From Mycetocola zhadangensis (lineage in GTDB: Bacteria > Actinomycetota > Actinomycetes > Actinomycetales > Microbacteriaceae), in NCBI RefSeq assembly GCF_003668565.1, contig NZ_RCWJ01000003.1:248001-312000 (forward strand): DNA of 64,000 bases. The letters are read 5' to 3'. Position numbers and translations under genes: made by a program. Below are positions 31,729 to 40,605 of this stretch, piece after piece (the stretch's first letter is position 1; each line of letters opens with the position of its first letter). The notes beneath the pieces are model-generated. The model had not been told where the DNA came from. It saw only the letters and a list, made by a program, of their open reading frames with translations, and ran no database searches.

Positions 31729-33540
31729 TTACCATAGAGGATTTTCGCAGCTCAGGGATAGCTTTGTTGTTTCGTGACGGTTAATTACTGGTGTCTGTTC
31801 CGTCTCGATTGCTCCGTCGAATTGGCCATCGCCCAGGAACCCGAAGAGCAAGGTCGTGCTTTCGCCCGGCGCCAGTTCGACTGCGATCTGGCTGACCTGA
31901 TAGCCCGCATCGGTCGCTGGTAGATGGGGAACCACGGCGCCGTCCCTCAAGACGCCAAGGTTCTGAAGCTCAGGCGAGCCGTACACGTTCACGAGCGTCT
32001 TGATATTTCCCGGCGTGACCCCGAAAACGCCCGCCCCAGTGACATAGTCGGGGAAAGTAACGGGGGCATCCAGAGGTGCGTTGTTTGTCAAGGTCACCGA
32101 GATGCCGAAGGTCGCGCGATCGTCTTTTCGGCACGTTACTTGCCCGTCAGCAATCTGCACGTCCAGGTAAAAATCCATCTTTGCCGCGGTCGCATCGTTG
32201 AGGTAGACGCCGAAGGGCTGAGTTGTTTCGGTTTTCTTGGGAAGCGCCCCCGCTAGGGGCGTCGCGGCCAATTCCTCCTGCTCCGCCTCCACTGCGCTCC
32301 ATAGATTGATACGTCGCTCACTTCCCGACTTCGCGAGGGCGTCGATGAGCTTTGAAGCGTCCAGGTCCCCGCCGGCAACTCTCTCGAATACGGCCGAAGC
32401 CGCCGCTGCGAAGAAAATGTCCTGATGTGCTGGCTTGCTGTACCGAACGTACGCGTCCCGTAGCAGCAAACTCACCGCATTCTCAGCCGAGAGAATGTCC
32501 CCCGTTGCAAGCGTGATAGGCCCAGTCGCTTCGAGGATGTAGCTGAGCGCGATGGGGTCTATCGAAATCACACCATCGACTGACGTCCCATACCGCTTCG
32601 CCCACATGTCGCGAGCCAGCGAGGCCGAGAGCGGGAAATCGGGTGTGAGGTTCACGTTCTGGATGTACTTGGCCGTGATATCTCCGTAGAGGGCCCGAGT
32701 CGAGTCAGGGAGCTGAGCGACCGGCTCGTCGAACCCGGGGAAATCTGTACTCGAGGCCTGCTGGACCAAGTCAATACTGCCTGCGTTTGTCTCGAGCAGC
32801 GCAAGCGCGCCCGAAATACCGCCGGTGGTTCGGAGCTCAGCAGGATTCTGGAAGAGCAAGAGCAGACTTCGGGGACCCGAATCCCCCAGAAATTCGGGAA
32901 CCAGCGCGGTAGCGACGCGAATGGCTTCCACAGGCTCAGCGACCTGCGCCAACTGTACGGAGAGGCGCTCGGCCGCCGCGCGAAGCGGACTCACGGTCGA
33001 GTCCGTATCAATGTCCGCCAACTTGACCTGTGCATCTGCGATTGCGGTGGAGGCACTCTCCGCGACGGGTCTTGCTGCCACGAGAGATTGCAAGTCGACA
33101 GCGCCATCTGTTGGTTTCAATGCGTTCAACTGAACCGAAGCCGCCAACTGCATCAGAGGCCCCACCGCGTCCTCCGAAACCCGTTCTGTCACTTCGGCAA
33201 TCTCGCGGAAAGCTGTGAGATTAGGCCCAAGCCACGGCGCAAACTCCGCGATGCGCCAGATTGGATCACCTGTCAAGGACGCCGCCCGAGCGGCGTGGTG
33301 TTCAAGCGCCCCAGCGGTAACTTCGGCTTTGGAAACCTGCTGGTTGAGAACCTGCTCCTTGAGTTCACCGGCGAGCGGAACGGCAGATTCAAGCTCAGCT
33401 TTCGCCATCACCCCGCGAACCGCAACCCAGGCCGATGCGCCCAGGAGAAGGATTACAAATCCGATGAAAAGCAGAAGCGGCCACCGATGCTTCTTCCCCT
33501 TGTTTTGTCGATCGCCTCTGTTGGAATCAGCCCGGCTCAT
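31729..33540 (-). CDS. DUF4012 domain protein of the polysaccharide locus
   Basis: 603 residues. The ATG at 33540 gives a basic cytoplasmic start (MSRADSNRGDRQNKGKKHRW) and one membrane helix; the rest is extracellular. A helical region of about 170 residues is followed by the DUF4012 core, recognised by SLLLLFQNPAELRTTGGISG and DGVISIDPIALSYILEATGPI. The family is common in actinobacterial exopolysaccharide loci and has no proven biochemical role; the fold is LytR-CpsA-Psr-adjacent in context, so a part in polymer export or attachment is a fair guess. Divergent from the zinc-ribbon gene at 33680. Confidence 0.88.
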   Translation of the reverse strand: MSRADSNRGDRQNKGKKHRWPLLLFIGFVILLLGASAWVAVRGVMAKAELESAVPLAGELKEQVLNQQVSKAEVTAGALEHHAARAASLTGDPIWRIAEFAPWLGPNLTAFREIAEVTERVSEDAVGPLMQLAASVQLNALKPTDGAVDLQSLVAARPVAESASTAIADAQVKLADIDTDSTVSPLRAAAERLSVQLAQVAEPVEAIRVATALVPEFLGDSGPRSLLLLFQNPAELRTTGGISGALALLETNAGSIDLVQQASSTDFPGFDEPVAQLPDSTRALYGDITAKYIQNVNLTPDFPLSASLARDMWAKRYGTSVDGVISIDPIALSYILEATGPITLATGDILSAENAVSLLLRDAYVRYSKPAHQDIFFAAAASAVFERVAGGDLDASKLIDALAKSGSERRINLWSAVEAEQEELAATPLAGALPKKTETTQPFGVYLNDATAAKMDFYLDVQIADGQVTCRKDDRATFGISVTLTNNAPLDAPVTFPDYVTGAGVFGVTPGNIKTLVNVYGSPELQNLGVLRDGAVVPHLPATDAGYQVSQIAVELAPGESTTLLFGFLGDGQFDGAIETEQTPVINRHETTKLSLSCENPLW

Positions 33541-33679
33541 GTGTTCATCAAAGCAGCCAGACCGGTGCGAACAAAACCTGAGGACCGAGCGACATCGCAC
33601 AAGTCACCCAAATGGGGACATGAGCATGTCTCATTAATAGGTAAGCTGTTGGCATCACAGGACACAGAACGGAGCCGCC

Positions 33680-33853
33680 ATGCTTTGGCTTTCAGAGCAA
33701 CAGCCGCATGCGATCCGGACGCTCCTTTCCGCGGCCCTTCCCTTCCTCGCGAACCGTCGATGCAAGCAATGCCACCGGCCTCTGCCTCGAGGCGCGCGCG
33801 TATATTGGTGTTCGCCCGAGTGCGAAGAATACTGGTCCGACGACTGCTGGTAA
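33680..33853 (+). CDS. Zinc-ribbon small protein
   Basis: 57 residues. GGAG precedes the ATG by six bases. A short amphipathic N-terminus is followed by two cysteine pairs: CKQC at 28-31 and CSPEC at 44-48, in the pattern C-x2-C...(Y/W)CSxxC of compact zinc ribbons, then EYWSDDCW at the end. The spacing and the aromatic residue before the second pair are hard to get by chance. It sits between the divergent DUF4012 gene and the first glycosyltransferase. Function unknown; too small for most gene finders. Confidence 0.7.
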   Translation: MLWLSEQQPHAIRTLLSAALPFLANRRCKQCHRPLPRGARVYWCSPECEEYWSDDCW

Positions 33854-34315
33854 CCCAAGTTGAGTAGTGCCTCCGCGACCGTCCGCGGACACAGCTGATG
33901 CCAACCAGGTCCATCCCAGCTGTACTGATCGAGTTGGCGCGGCGACACCTTGCTTGAGGGTGCCGCATTCTCGTCCGCTCCTGCCCCGCAGTAGACCGGC
34001 GAAATGTAGAACGAGACCGAATGCACGGGTCCCACGGCAAGTGCTCAAACAACTGCGCTCGCACCCTGCCGACGCGCGACTGGGCGTGGGGTAACTGCCA
34101 TGCACGATGGGCGAGCCAAGGATTGTTCGTAACGCTCCGAGCATCGGCGCTTTGTTGCACCTCGGGGCCGTTGAACAGTTGTCAGCCACGCAGCGCGCAT
34201 CGCGTGCTCGTGCGACTGGCTCACTCGCGGCGCAAAAGCCGCCGAAGCCTCGTCGAATAGAGTGAGGCGGGGGCGGAAAACATACATGAGTACCCCGACC
34301 AGTCGAGGGGTGGAC
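33854..34315. other. Gene-free interval before the glycosyltransferase genes
   Basis: About 460 bp. Open frames exist on both strands but their translations are Arg/Ser/Cys-rich, lack ribosome sites and show no family pattern. It probably holds the promoter of the glycosyltransferase operon near its right end, and perhaps a decayed gene. Confidence 0.5.
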
Positions 34316-35605
34316 ATGAGTCTAATTAGTAAGAGCTTCAGGCGCGCAGCAAACGCGTACAAATTTCGTCGATTCGCGGCAGCCTACCGAGGCGCAACCT
34401 CAACGATTAGCGGCTCAAACGCATTTTCCCGACTTGATCGGTCGAGCATGGCAGTGTCGAGCCTAAGCTGGCGGGCCGATCGGCCCTCCGCGGTGAACGT
34501 TGTTCTCCCGGAAATGCGACCGGATGCAGTATTCGCCGGCGTCAAAACGGCGCTGGAGGTCGCATGCACAATTGCCCAAGAAGCATCGTTGCCTTTAAGA
34601 CTCATCTCGTTGGGCGACGCTGTGCGCCCAAGCGATCGCCCGGCGATGGCGCGGTACTTGAACGAAGAGTTCCGATTCGATTCGGACTTCACCATGATCG
34701 GCGGCACTCAGCTCGTCAAAAGCGAGGTGGGGACGGACGACTTGTGGCTCGCGACCCACTGGACCACGGCGCACTCGATCGATGTGGCTTGTCGACTTGG
34801 ACTAATCTCGAATGCCCGGGTGATCTATTTAATCCAGGACTACGAACCCGGTTTCTACCCGTGGTCAACCCAGTTCGCACTCGCTCGCTCCACATACCAC
34901 GCCGGGTTCACATCGTTGGTTAACTCCACTTTGCTCGCCCACTACCTTCGTGACGAGGAGTCCGTCGACATCGACCCGGAAAGCGTGTTCGGGCCGAGCT
35001 TGGACCTGACGCGCCTTCGCAGTTCTTCGGAGACACGAAAGCCCTCTGCTGTCCCGCGATTGTTCTTCTACGCGCGGCCTTCCAAGCCTCGCAATCTCTT
35101 CGATATAGGAGTTTCGGCGCTCACGTTAGTGGCCCAAGAACTAGAACGTAGGGGCATCGACGCGACATTCGTTTCCGCCGGGGAACAACATGCGGATGTT
35201 GAGCTCTCAAGCACTCACAGATTGCACTCACTCGGCAAGCTGGTTTGGGGAGAATACTTTGACATTCTTGCAACGAGCGACATCGTTCTCTCGCTGCAAC
35301 ACAGCCCGCACCCATCGCATCCCCCGCTCGATGCGGTCTGTTCTGGCGCCATAGCGGTTACAAACGAGCTGGGAGGCACGCGCGCGGGGCTCGACGAGCG
35401 CTTGTTTGTCGCTCAACCGGAGCCTCAAGCCCTCGCGAACGAGATACTGCGGGCCATTGATACGACAATGTCAGCGCCGCCTGCGCCTTTTTCCGAAAAG
35501 GTATTGAGCGGACTCGGGGGGCCTTTGCCCGCTGCTGTGCGGCATGTACTACGTGGGGTCGAGGAGTCCTATACCTCGACCCGCGGATGCGGGAACTCAA
35601 AGTAG
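34316..35605 (+). CDS. Glycosyltransferase, WsaF-like (GT4 fold)
   Basis: 429 residues from the ATG at 34316, which has GAGGGG at good spacing; ATG 34286 is an alternative adding ten residues. The body matches WsaF-type rhamnan glycosyltransferases: NVVLPEMRPDAVFAGVKTALE near residue 55, LWLATHWTTAHSID, VIYLIQDYEPGFYPW in the N-terminal domain, FFYARPSKPRNLFDIGV as start of the donor-binding domain and LSLQHSPHPSHPPLDAVCSG near the C-terminus. It should add a sugar, often rhamnose, to a growing lipid-linked chain on the cytoplasmic side. Overlaps the flippase gene by 19 bp. Confidence 0.87.
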   Translation: MSLISKSFRRAANAYKFRRFAAAYRGATSTISGSNAFSRLDRSSMAVSSLSWRADRPSAVNVVLPEMRPDAVFAGVKTALEVACTIAQEASLPLRLISLGDAVRPSDRPAMARYLNEEFRFDSDFTMIGGTQLVKSEVGTDDLWLATHWTTAHSIDVACRLGLISNARVIYLIQDYEPGFYPWSTQFALARSTYHAGFTSLVNSTLLAHYLRDEESVDIDPESVFGPSLDLTRLRSSSETRKPSAVPRLFFYARPSKPRNLFDIGVSALTLVAQELERRGIDATFVSAGEQHADVELSSTHRLHSLGKLVWGEYFDILATSDIVLSLQHSPHPSHPPLDAVCSGAIAVTNELGGTRAGLDERLFVAQPEPQALANEILRAIDTTMSAPPAPFSEKVLSGLGGPLPAAVRHVLRGVEESYTSTRGCGNSK

Positions 35606-36828
35606 TGAGGTGGTTGCGGCGGATAGGCGTCATCGGGCTGTACCTCCTCATCCCCGGCTTGAGCGCCGTTACCCCTCTTCTAGTCCTTCCCGCTCTCACG
35701 ACTGCATACGGGGCCGTAGGTCTAACCGTTTTCGGAGTTGCGCAGTCCCTCGGAGGGACAGCCGCGATCATGGCTGATCTCGGTTGGGGTGTCTTAGGGC
35801 CGCAGAAGGTTGCGCACTCAACGAACGAGAAGCGGTCTTCGCTTTATGTCTCTGCGGCAGCAACCCGGCTGTCTGCGTTGGCGTTATTGGCTCCGGTGGC
35901 GGCGTTAGCGAGCTTCTTGATTGTTGATGGCGATAAGGGTGCGGCCGCCGTTATAGCTCTTGGGTTCTCAGCGGCTGCATTGAGCCCGAGTTGGTACCTG
36001 ATTGGGTGCAACCGCCCCTTGACGATCCTCTGGGTAGAGGGCTTGCCGAAGATCGTAGCGGCTGCCGTCTGTGCCGTCGCCTATCTGCAAGGTGCTCCTC
36101 TATTCATCTATGGGCTCGCCCTCGTAGCGGCGGCAATCTTAACGTGGACTCTCAGTGCTTTCGCCACTGGCAACGGCTTTTGGCCGGGACGCGGGGAGTT
36201 CAAGCGCGGCGCTTCTGTGATGAGGGAACACTTTCCGCTTACGATCGGGCGAACGATTGGCGCCGTGTACACCACGTTGCCAATCGCGATCGTCGCTGTC
36301 GCTGCGCCGTCGGCAGCGCCCTTGTTCACAGCTGTCGAACGACTCATGCGCATGGCGTTGAGCCTGCTGGGCGGTTTCCCAAGTCGACTACAAAGCTGGG
36401 TGGGTGCTGACCGAGAAAATAACGTAAAGCGTAGCCGCCAGTCCCTCCTGTTGAACTGTGGGCTTGGAGTCTTCGCCGGCGTTGGATTTGCGTTCCTCGC
36501 GCCGTGGGTGGCCGATTTCGTCTTCTCTGGCGTCGTAGACGTGCCACTTGAACTGACAGCTATCGCTGGCGCCGTGATTTTGACAATTTGCGCATCGCGG
36601 GGACTCGGCTTGTCCATGGTCGCCGAAAAGAAGGGCAACTGGATTGCGCTCGCCAACATCGCGGCAGCCGCCGTGGGCGTTCCTGCAGTGTTCTTCTTCA
36701 GTGGCGTCATAGGGGCAAAGGGTGCTCTATTCGGCGAGTTGCTAGCGGAGTTCATCGGGCTTGTTGTTCAGGGCGTGATTCTTTTTGGCGGACTTTCAAG
36801 GATCAGGTGGCGGCGTGGCAACCGCTAG
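35587..36828 (+). CDS. Polysaccharide flippase (Wzx-type, MATE/MOP superfamily)
   Basis: 413 residues with about twelve membrane helices and short loops, the form of Wzx flippases. Recognisable parts are GLYLLIPGLSAVTPLLVLPAL at the start, the GDKGAAAVIAL loop and ASVMREHFPLTIGRTIGAVY before helix 7. It moves the lipid-linked repeat unit across the membrane to the polymerase at 40598. It overlaps the preceding gene by 19 bp. Sequence conservation in this group is low, so a transporter of another glycolipid cannot be excluded. Confidence 0.82.
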   Translation: MRELKVVRWLRRIGVIGLYLLIPGLSAVTPLLVLPALTTAYGAVGLTVFGVAQSLGGTAAIMADLGWGVLGPQKVAHSTNEKRSSLYVSAAATRLSALALLAPVAALASFLIVDGDKGAAAVIALGFSAAALSPSWYLIGCNRPLTILWVEGLPKIVAAAVCAVAYLQGAPLFIYGLALVAAAILTWTLSAFATGNGFWPGRGEFKRGASVMREHFPLTIGRTIGAVYTTLPIAIVAVAAPSAAPLFTAVERLMRMALSLLGGFPSRLQSWVGADRENNVKRSRQSLLLNCGLGVFAGVGFAFLAPWVADFVFSGVVDVPLELTAIAGAVILTICASRGLGLSMVAEKKGNWIALANIAAAAVGVPAVFFFSGVIGAKGALFGELLAEFIGLVVQGVILFGGLSRIRWRRGNR

Positions 36829-37216
36829 CCGTGGCGCCAGCCTTGAGCTTGCACATTAACGCCATTGAAGCAGGCCGTTTTGGGCGGACTGCCGCTCAAT
36901 CGCCAGTTGCCGCCGCCCAGTCGTTTCCCCGGCATAACGCGCAACGAAGGCGTCTGCGCGGCAGACGAAAGATGCTGCGACTAGATCTCATACAACAGTC
37001 GACAGTCGCACATGGGTCACCGTCAGCTAAAGTTGAATTGGATGCATGGGGGTGCCGTCGTATATCCGAAGTGCGAGCCGTGCTCGCTCGGGTGTCGGCG
37101 GTAGCAAACAAACGACGACGCCATTCGGATTGCGCACAGATTTTCTGTTGCGCCGGACGGGCGCATCGGCTCGAAGTGTCTCCAGCTGAAGCGCCTCACC
37201 GACCGAAGAGAGCATC
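36829..37216. other. Gene-free interval inside the polysaccharide locus
   Basis: 388 bp between flippase and glycosyltransferase genes that otherwise overlap or abut. No frame has a ribosome site or family resemblance. Possible content is an internal promoter (a TAAAGT hexamer near 37026) or a degenerate gene. Confidence 0.45.
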
Positions 37217-38368
37217 TTGAAACAATCCGTAGCAATCATAGGTACTCGCGGATATCCGAGTTATTACGGTGGATTCGAAACCGCCGTGCGCAAACTCGCA
37301 CCTTACCTCTCGTCGCGGGGTTGGGACGTGACGGTATACGGCAGAAAAGGTGCTTCGAAGTTCGACGATCCGAGCCGCGACGCCAGAGTGAAGTCGGTGA
37401 TTACGCGCGGACTTGAAACTAAGTCTTTGAGCACGCTAACCCACGGGCTGACCGCCGTATTGGACGCCGCTAGGAAAAAGCCGGACGTGGCTCTCATCAT
37501 GAATGTCGCGAATGGTTATTGGTTACCGCTGTTGCGGCTTCGAGGGATTCCCACTCTCATCAACGTCGACGGGATCGAATGGGACCGAGCGAAGTGGAAC
37601 CGCCTTGCAAAATTTGTTTTCCGAACCGGAGCCTGGCTGACGGCGCGTTTTGGAGACAGGCTGGTCTACGACGCAAAAGCAATCGCCGAACGCTGGGAAT
37701 CTGACTTCGGGGTCGGCGGCGTCTTCATCCCGTATGGCGGAAGCGATGTACCGCAGTTGCCCGTCGAAATTGGTCTATCACACCGCGGCTACATTCTTAT
37801 GGTCGCTCGCTTCGTACCCGAGAACAGCGTGCCGGAGTTCATTGAAGCGGCTGACAATCTCGCCGACAGGTGGCCCGTGGTCGTCGTGGGATCTTCTGGC
37901 TACGGAGGCGAGCTCGAAGAACAAGTTCGAGATTTAGCCGAGCGGAAGCCCAAAGTGAGGTGGCTTGGGCACATCGCAGATGACGCTCGGCTGCACTCGC
38001 TCTGGCAACACGCGGGGGTATATTTCCACGGCCACAGTGTTGGAGGCACCAACCCTGCCTTGGTGCAGGCCATGGCCTGCGGTACCCCGATAGTCGCGCG
38101 TGACACCGTGTATAACCGTGAGGTGATCGGTGATACCGGCTCCCTCGTCTCGCTCAATGTCTCCAAGATGATCGAAGCCATTTCAAGGGTCATGATCGAT
38201 TCCTCTCTTCAGAACCGTCTGGCCAACGCCGCCAAAGCAAGGGCGGCGGAATTCTATACATGGGACCTCGTCAACGGCCGTTATGAAGAAGCGTTGGAGA
38301 AACTAGCAAGTAGCGCTGGGGCCAAATCACGGTCCCGGCGGCGTGAGGCACAGTCGATTGGACAGTAG
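37217..38368 (+). CDS. Glycosyltransferase family 4 with DUF1972 N-terminus
   Basis: 383 residues. The TTG at 37217 gives SVAIIGTRGYPSYYGGFETAV, the unmistakable N-terminus of the DUF1972 rhamnosyltransferase group. INVDGIEWDRAKW, RFGDRLVYDAKAI and the donor-site region VGGTNPALVQAMACGTPIVA are all present. These enzymes often transfer rhamnose. It overlaps the following transferase gene by 26 bp, so the three transferases after the gap form one translational unit. Confidence 0.92.
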   Translation: MKQSVAIIGTRGYPSYYGGFETAVRKLAPYLSSRGWDVTVYGRKGASKFDDPSRDARVKSVITRGLETKSLSTLTHGLTAVLDAARKKPDVALIMNVANGYWLPLLRLRGIPTLINVDGIEWDRAKWNRLAKFVFRTGAWLTARFGDRLVYDAKAIAERWESDFGVGGVFIPYGGSDVPQLPVEIGLSHRGYILMVARFVPENSVPEFIEAADNLADRWPVVVVGSSGYGGELEEQVRDLAERKPKVRWLGHIADDARLHSLWQHAGVYFHGHSVGGTNPALVQAMACGTPIVARDTVYNREVIGDTGSLVSLNVSKMIEAISRVMIDSSLQNRLANAAKARAAEFYTWDLVNGRYEEALEKLASSAGAKSRSRRREAQSIGQ

Positions 38369-39476
38369 TACTCGCACGCTCATTCTTGGACATGACTCAT
38401 CGTCTAACGCGCTTGGTCGCGCCCTTTCCCTCGCCTTAGTCGCGCGCGAGCTCGGCGACGTTCACATATGCGCGGTCGGCGCGGGGCGGGTGTGGAAGGG
38501 TGCCCGTCAGTTTGACTTCGACATCGACACAATCAGTGGTGCACGAATGACGCGCCGGATCGGTGAGCTCGCTTCACGGTATGCAAAGGGCACCGATCGG
38601 CTCATTGTCTGGGTGTCTAAGGGCATTGCTCCACTCCCGCGGTTGGTCGGCGAAATCCGACGTGTCGTTCCGTCCGCTGTCGTGATAGTTGACCTGGACG
38701 ACGACGACGCCGGTTTAGCTCGTGCGTTCCGGGCGCGTTCCTTGTCGAACGCATTCAAACTCAATCCACTTCGAGTGATGCATCCGCTTCGAATTGAAGC
38801 GTCGCAGCAGAGAAGCTTCTTGCTTGCGGACGGTCTGACATACGCTACTGATGCGCTTCGGCGGCGCCTGCCAGCGAACCTGCCAGCAACGCTCATACCT
38901 CACACACGTGCGGAAGGGCGAGAGCGGCTACCTCCGGCCGCGGGGTCTGACCGCGTCCGAATCGGGGCGTTTGGGACTATTCGTGCTCACAAGGGCCAGG
39001 CTGTACTACAGAACCTAATTGCCACCTACCAGGACGTCGAGCTCTTCACGTTCCAAGGCAGCGGCATGGGTGCCCCTGGTCCAGGGCAAGACAACTGGAC
39101 CGAAATCTCCCCCGACACTCCGCTAGAAGAAGCGTATGACTTGGTTGACGTGGCCCTCATTGTCATGGACGCAACCTCTGACGGCGGAGACGTGCAGCTA
39201 CCCGCCAAACTCATCGACGCGATGAAGGCCGGGGTGCCGATCGTGGCCACGCGCACGGACCCCATAGACGAGATTGCTGGCGGCGTCTACCTCCCGCTCG
39301 ATCAACACACCACGCTCGAGGAAATCCATGCCGCGGTCATGGCCGCCGTGACGAGTGACCGTGGTCACGCGGCTCGTGAGCGGTTCCTGAGAGAACTCAC
39401 CCCCTCAGCACTTGCTTCCACTCTCATCGCGCACATCACTCAAATCTCACAAGGAAAGGGCCACACCCATGACTGA
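38343..39476 (+). CDS. Glycosyltransferase, GT4-like
   Basis: 377 residues. The GTG at 38343 lies within the end of the preceding gene. The N-terminal half is divergent (TLILGHDSSSNALGRALSLA), but the C-terminal half has the GT4 donor domain: VRIGAFGTIRAHKGQAVLQNLI, then LIVMDATSDGGDVQLPAKLIDAMKAG and IVATRTDPIDEI. Cytoplasmic sugar transfer to the lipid-linked unit is the expected role. Its TTG at 38358 is an alternative start. Confidence 0.8.
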   Translation: MRHSRLDSSTRTLILGHDSSSNALGRALSLALVARELGDVHICAVGAGRVWKGARQFDFDIDTISGARMTRRIGELASRYAKGTDRLIVWVSKGIAPLPRLVGEIRRVVPSAVVIVDLDDDDAGLARAFRARSLSNAFKLNPLRVMHPLRIEASQQRSFLLADGLTYATDALRRRLPANLPATLIPHTRAEGRERLPPAAGSDRVRIGAFGTIRAHKGQAVLQNLIATYQDVELFTFQGSGMGAPGPGQDNWTEISPDTPLEEAYDLVDVALIVMDATSDGGDVQLPAKLIDAMKAGVPIVATRTDPIDEIAGGVYLPLDQHTTLEEIHAAVMAAVTSDRGHAARERFLRELTPSALASTLIAHITQISQGKGHTHD

Positions 39477-40605
39477 GCCAACTTCCGATCACCGATTCTC
39501 GTGGCTCGCATTCCCGATGCACGGACAGCGCAAGTTGTCTGCTGAGGGCTATCGAACGCGCGACGGCCACATGATCGAGTGGTTTGGGCGCCTCGCGAGC
39601 GATTCTGGCTCGGTGGCCGTTCTGAGCCGCCCAGAGCCGCGCTTCGCAAAGCCTTTTCAATCGAAGCCATCACCCGCGTCTCTCGCTCCGAATACAACGC
39701 CGATCGATGGCTACTCATGGGCGGTTCCGAACATTCGAGATCGCCGAAAGTGGTGGCTGCAATCGGCGCGAGACTACCAAGTTCCGCAAACTGACCCCGC
39801 ATCCGTCCCCGCGATCATCTGGAATCCGTTCGTCAGCATGGCACCGGCGGCGGACGAGATATTCGACGGTCGGGTCACCGTATTCGATCTATTAGACGAC
39901 TGGACTGTGCACTATGCTTTCGACTCGATCAAAAGGGAAACCGAGGAGGCGTACCGGGCAATATTTGCGCGCGCTACGCATGTGACCGCCAACGCCGAGG
40001 GAACGCTGGCGCTCGCTCACAGGTTTGGGCGCGACGATGCAAAATTGGTCACCAATGGCTGTGACCCAGAGCGTTTCTTGACCAGTTCAAAAGCCGCCGG
40101 ACCGATTACCGTCGGCTATGTCGGGAAAATTGGCAGAAGAGTGGACCTCGAGCTTGTACTCGAGACAGCAAAGAGCCTTCCTCATGTGAACTTCGTACTA
40201 GCTGGGCCGATCCTAGATCGCGAGTATCGAAAGCCGTTGACACGAGTCCCCAACATAACTTTGGTCGGTGATGTCCACTACGAGGATGTCCCGGCCCTTC
40301 TCCAGACCTTCGATATCGGTTGGGTTCCCCATCGTGTAGGGGTAGGTGAGGTGGGTGGAGACGTGATCAAAACGTACGAATATCGCGCCGCCCACTTGCC
40401 GGTCCTCACAACACCGATAGCTGGCGCCGGTCGCCGCAACTTGGATGGTGTCGCTGTGAGGGCCGCGGGCGATCACCTTGAGTGGATCGAGGCCGCCAGC
40501 CACCAAGGGAGGGTGCCGCGGATTCCTGGCTCGATTCCATACGACGCGACGTGGGAATCGAAAGCCAAATTGCTCTTTGGTTTAGGGCAGCCTCAGCTTG
40601 ACTGA
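39469..40605 (+). CDS. Glycosyltransferase, GT4-like (WcaI/teichuronic type)
   Basis: 378 residues. AAGGAAAGG precedes the ATG at 39469, which overlaps the previous stop by 8 bp. VTVFDLLDDWTVHYAF and THVTANAEGTLALAHRFG in the N-terminal domain, followed by ITVGYVGKIGRRVDLELV and NITLVGDVHYEDVPALLQTFDIGWVP (abbreviated here), match teichuronic-acid-type glycosyltransferases. The TYEYRAAHLPVLTTPI segment forms the donor site. Fourth transferase of the locus, so the repeat unit probably has at least five sugars counting the first one. Confidence 0.86.
   Translation: MTEPTSDHRFSWLAFPMHGQRKLSAEGYRTRDGHMIEWFGRLASDSGSVAVLSRPEPRFAKPFQSKPSPASLAPNTTPIDGYSWAVPNIRDRRKWWLQSARDYQVPQTDPASVPAIIWNPFVSMAPAADEIFDGRVTVFDLLDDWTVHYAFDSIKRETEEAYRAIFARATHVTANAEGTLALAHRFGRDDAKLVTNGCDPERFLTSSKAAGPITVGYVGKIGRRVDLELVLETAKSLPHVNFVLAGPILDREYRKPLTRVPNITLVGDVHYEDVPALLQTFDIGWVPHRVGVGEVGGDVIKTYEYRAAHLPVLTTPIAGAGRRNLDGVAVRAAGDHLEWIEAASHQGRVPRIPGSIPYDATWESKAKLLFGLGQPQLD

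Noticed and set aside
33537-34160. 207-codon minus frame upstream of the glycosyltransferase
   Set aside because: Arg/Ser/Cys-rich with no family pattern; it overlaps the zinc-ribbon gene, which has better evidence.
36588-37220. 210-codon plus frame between flippase and DUF1972 transferase
   Set aside because: Its first third lies inside the flippase gene in another frame, and the rest has no motif or ribosome site.
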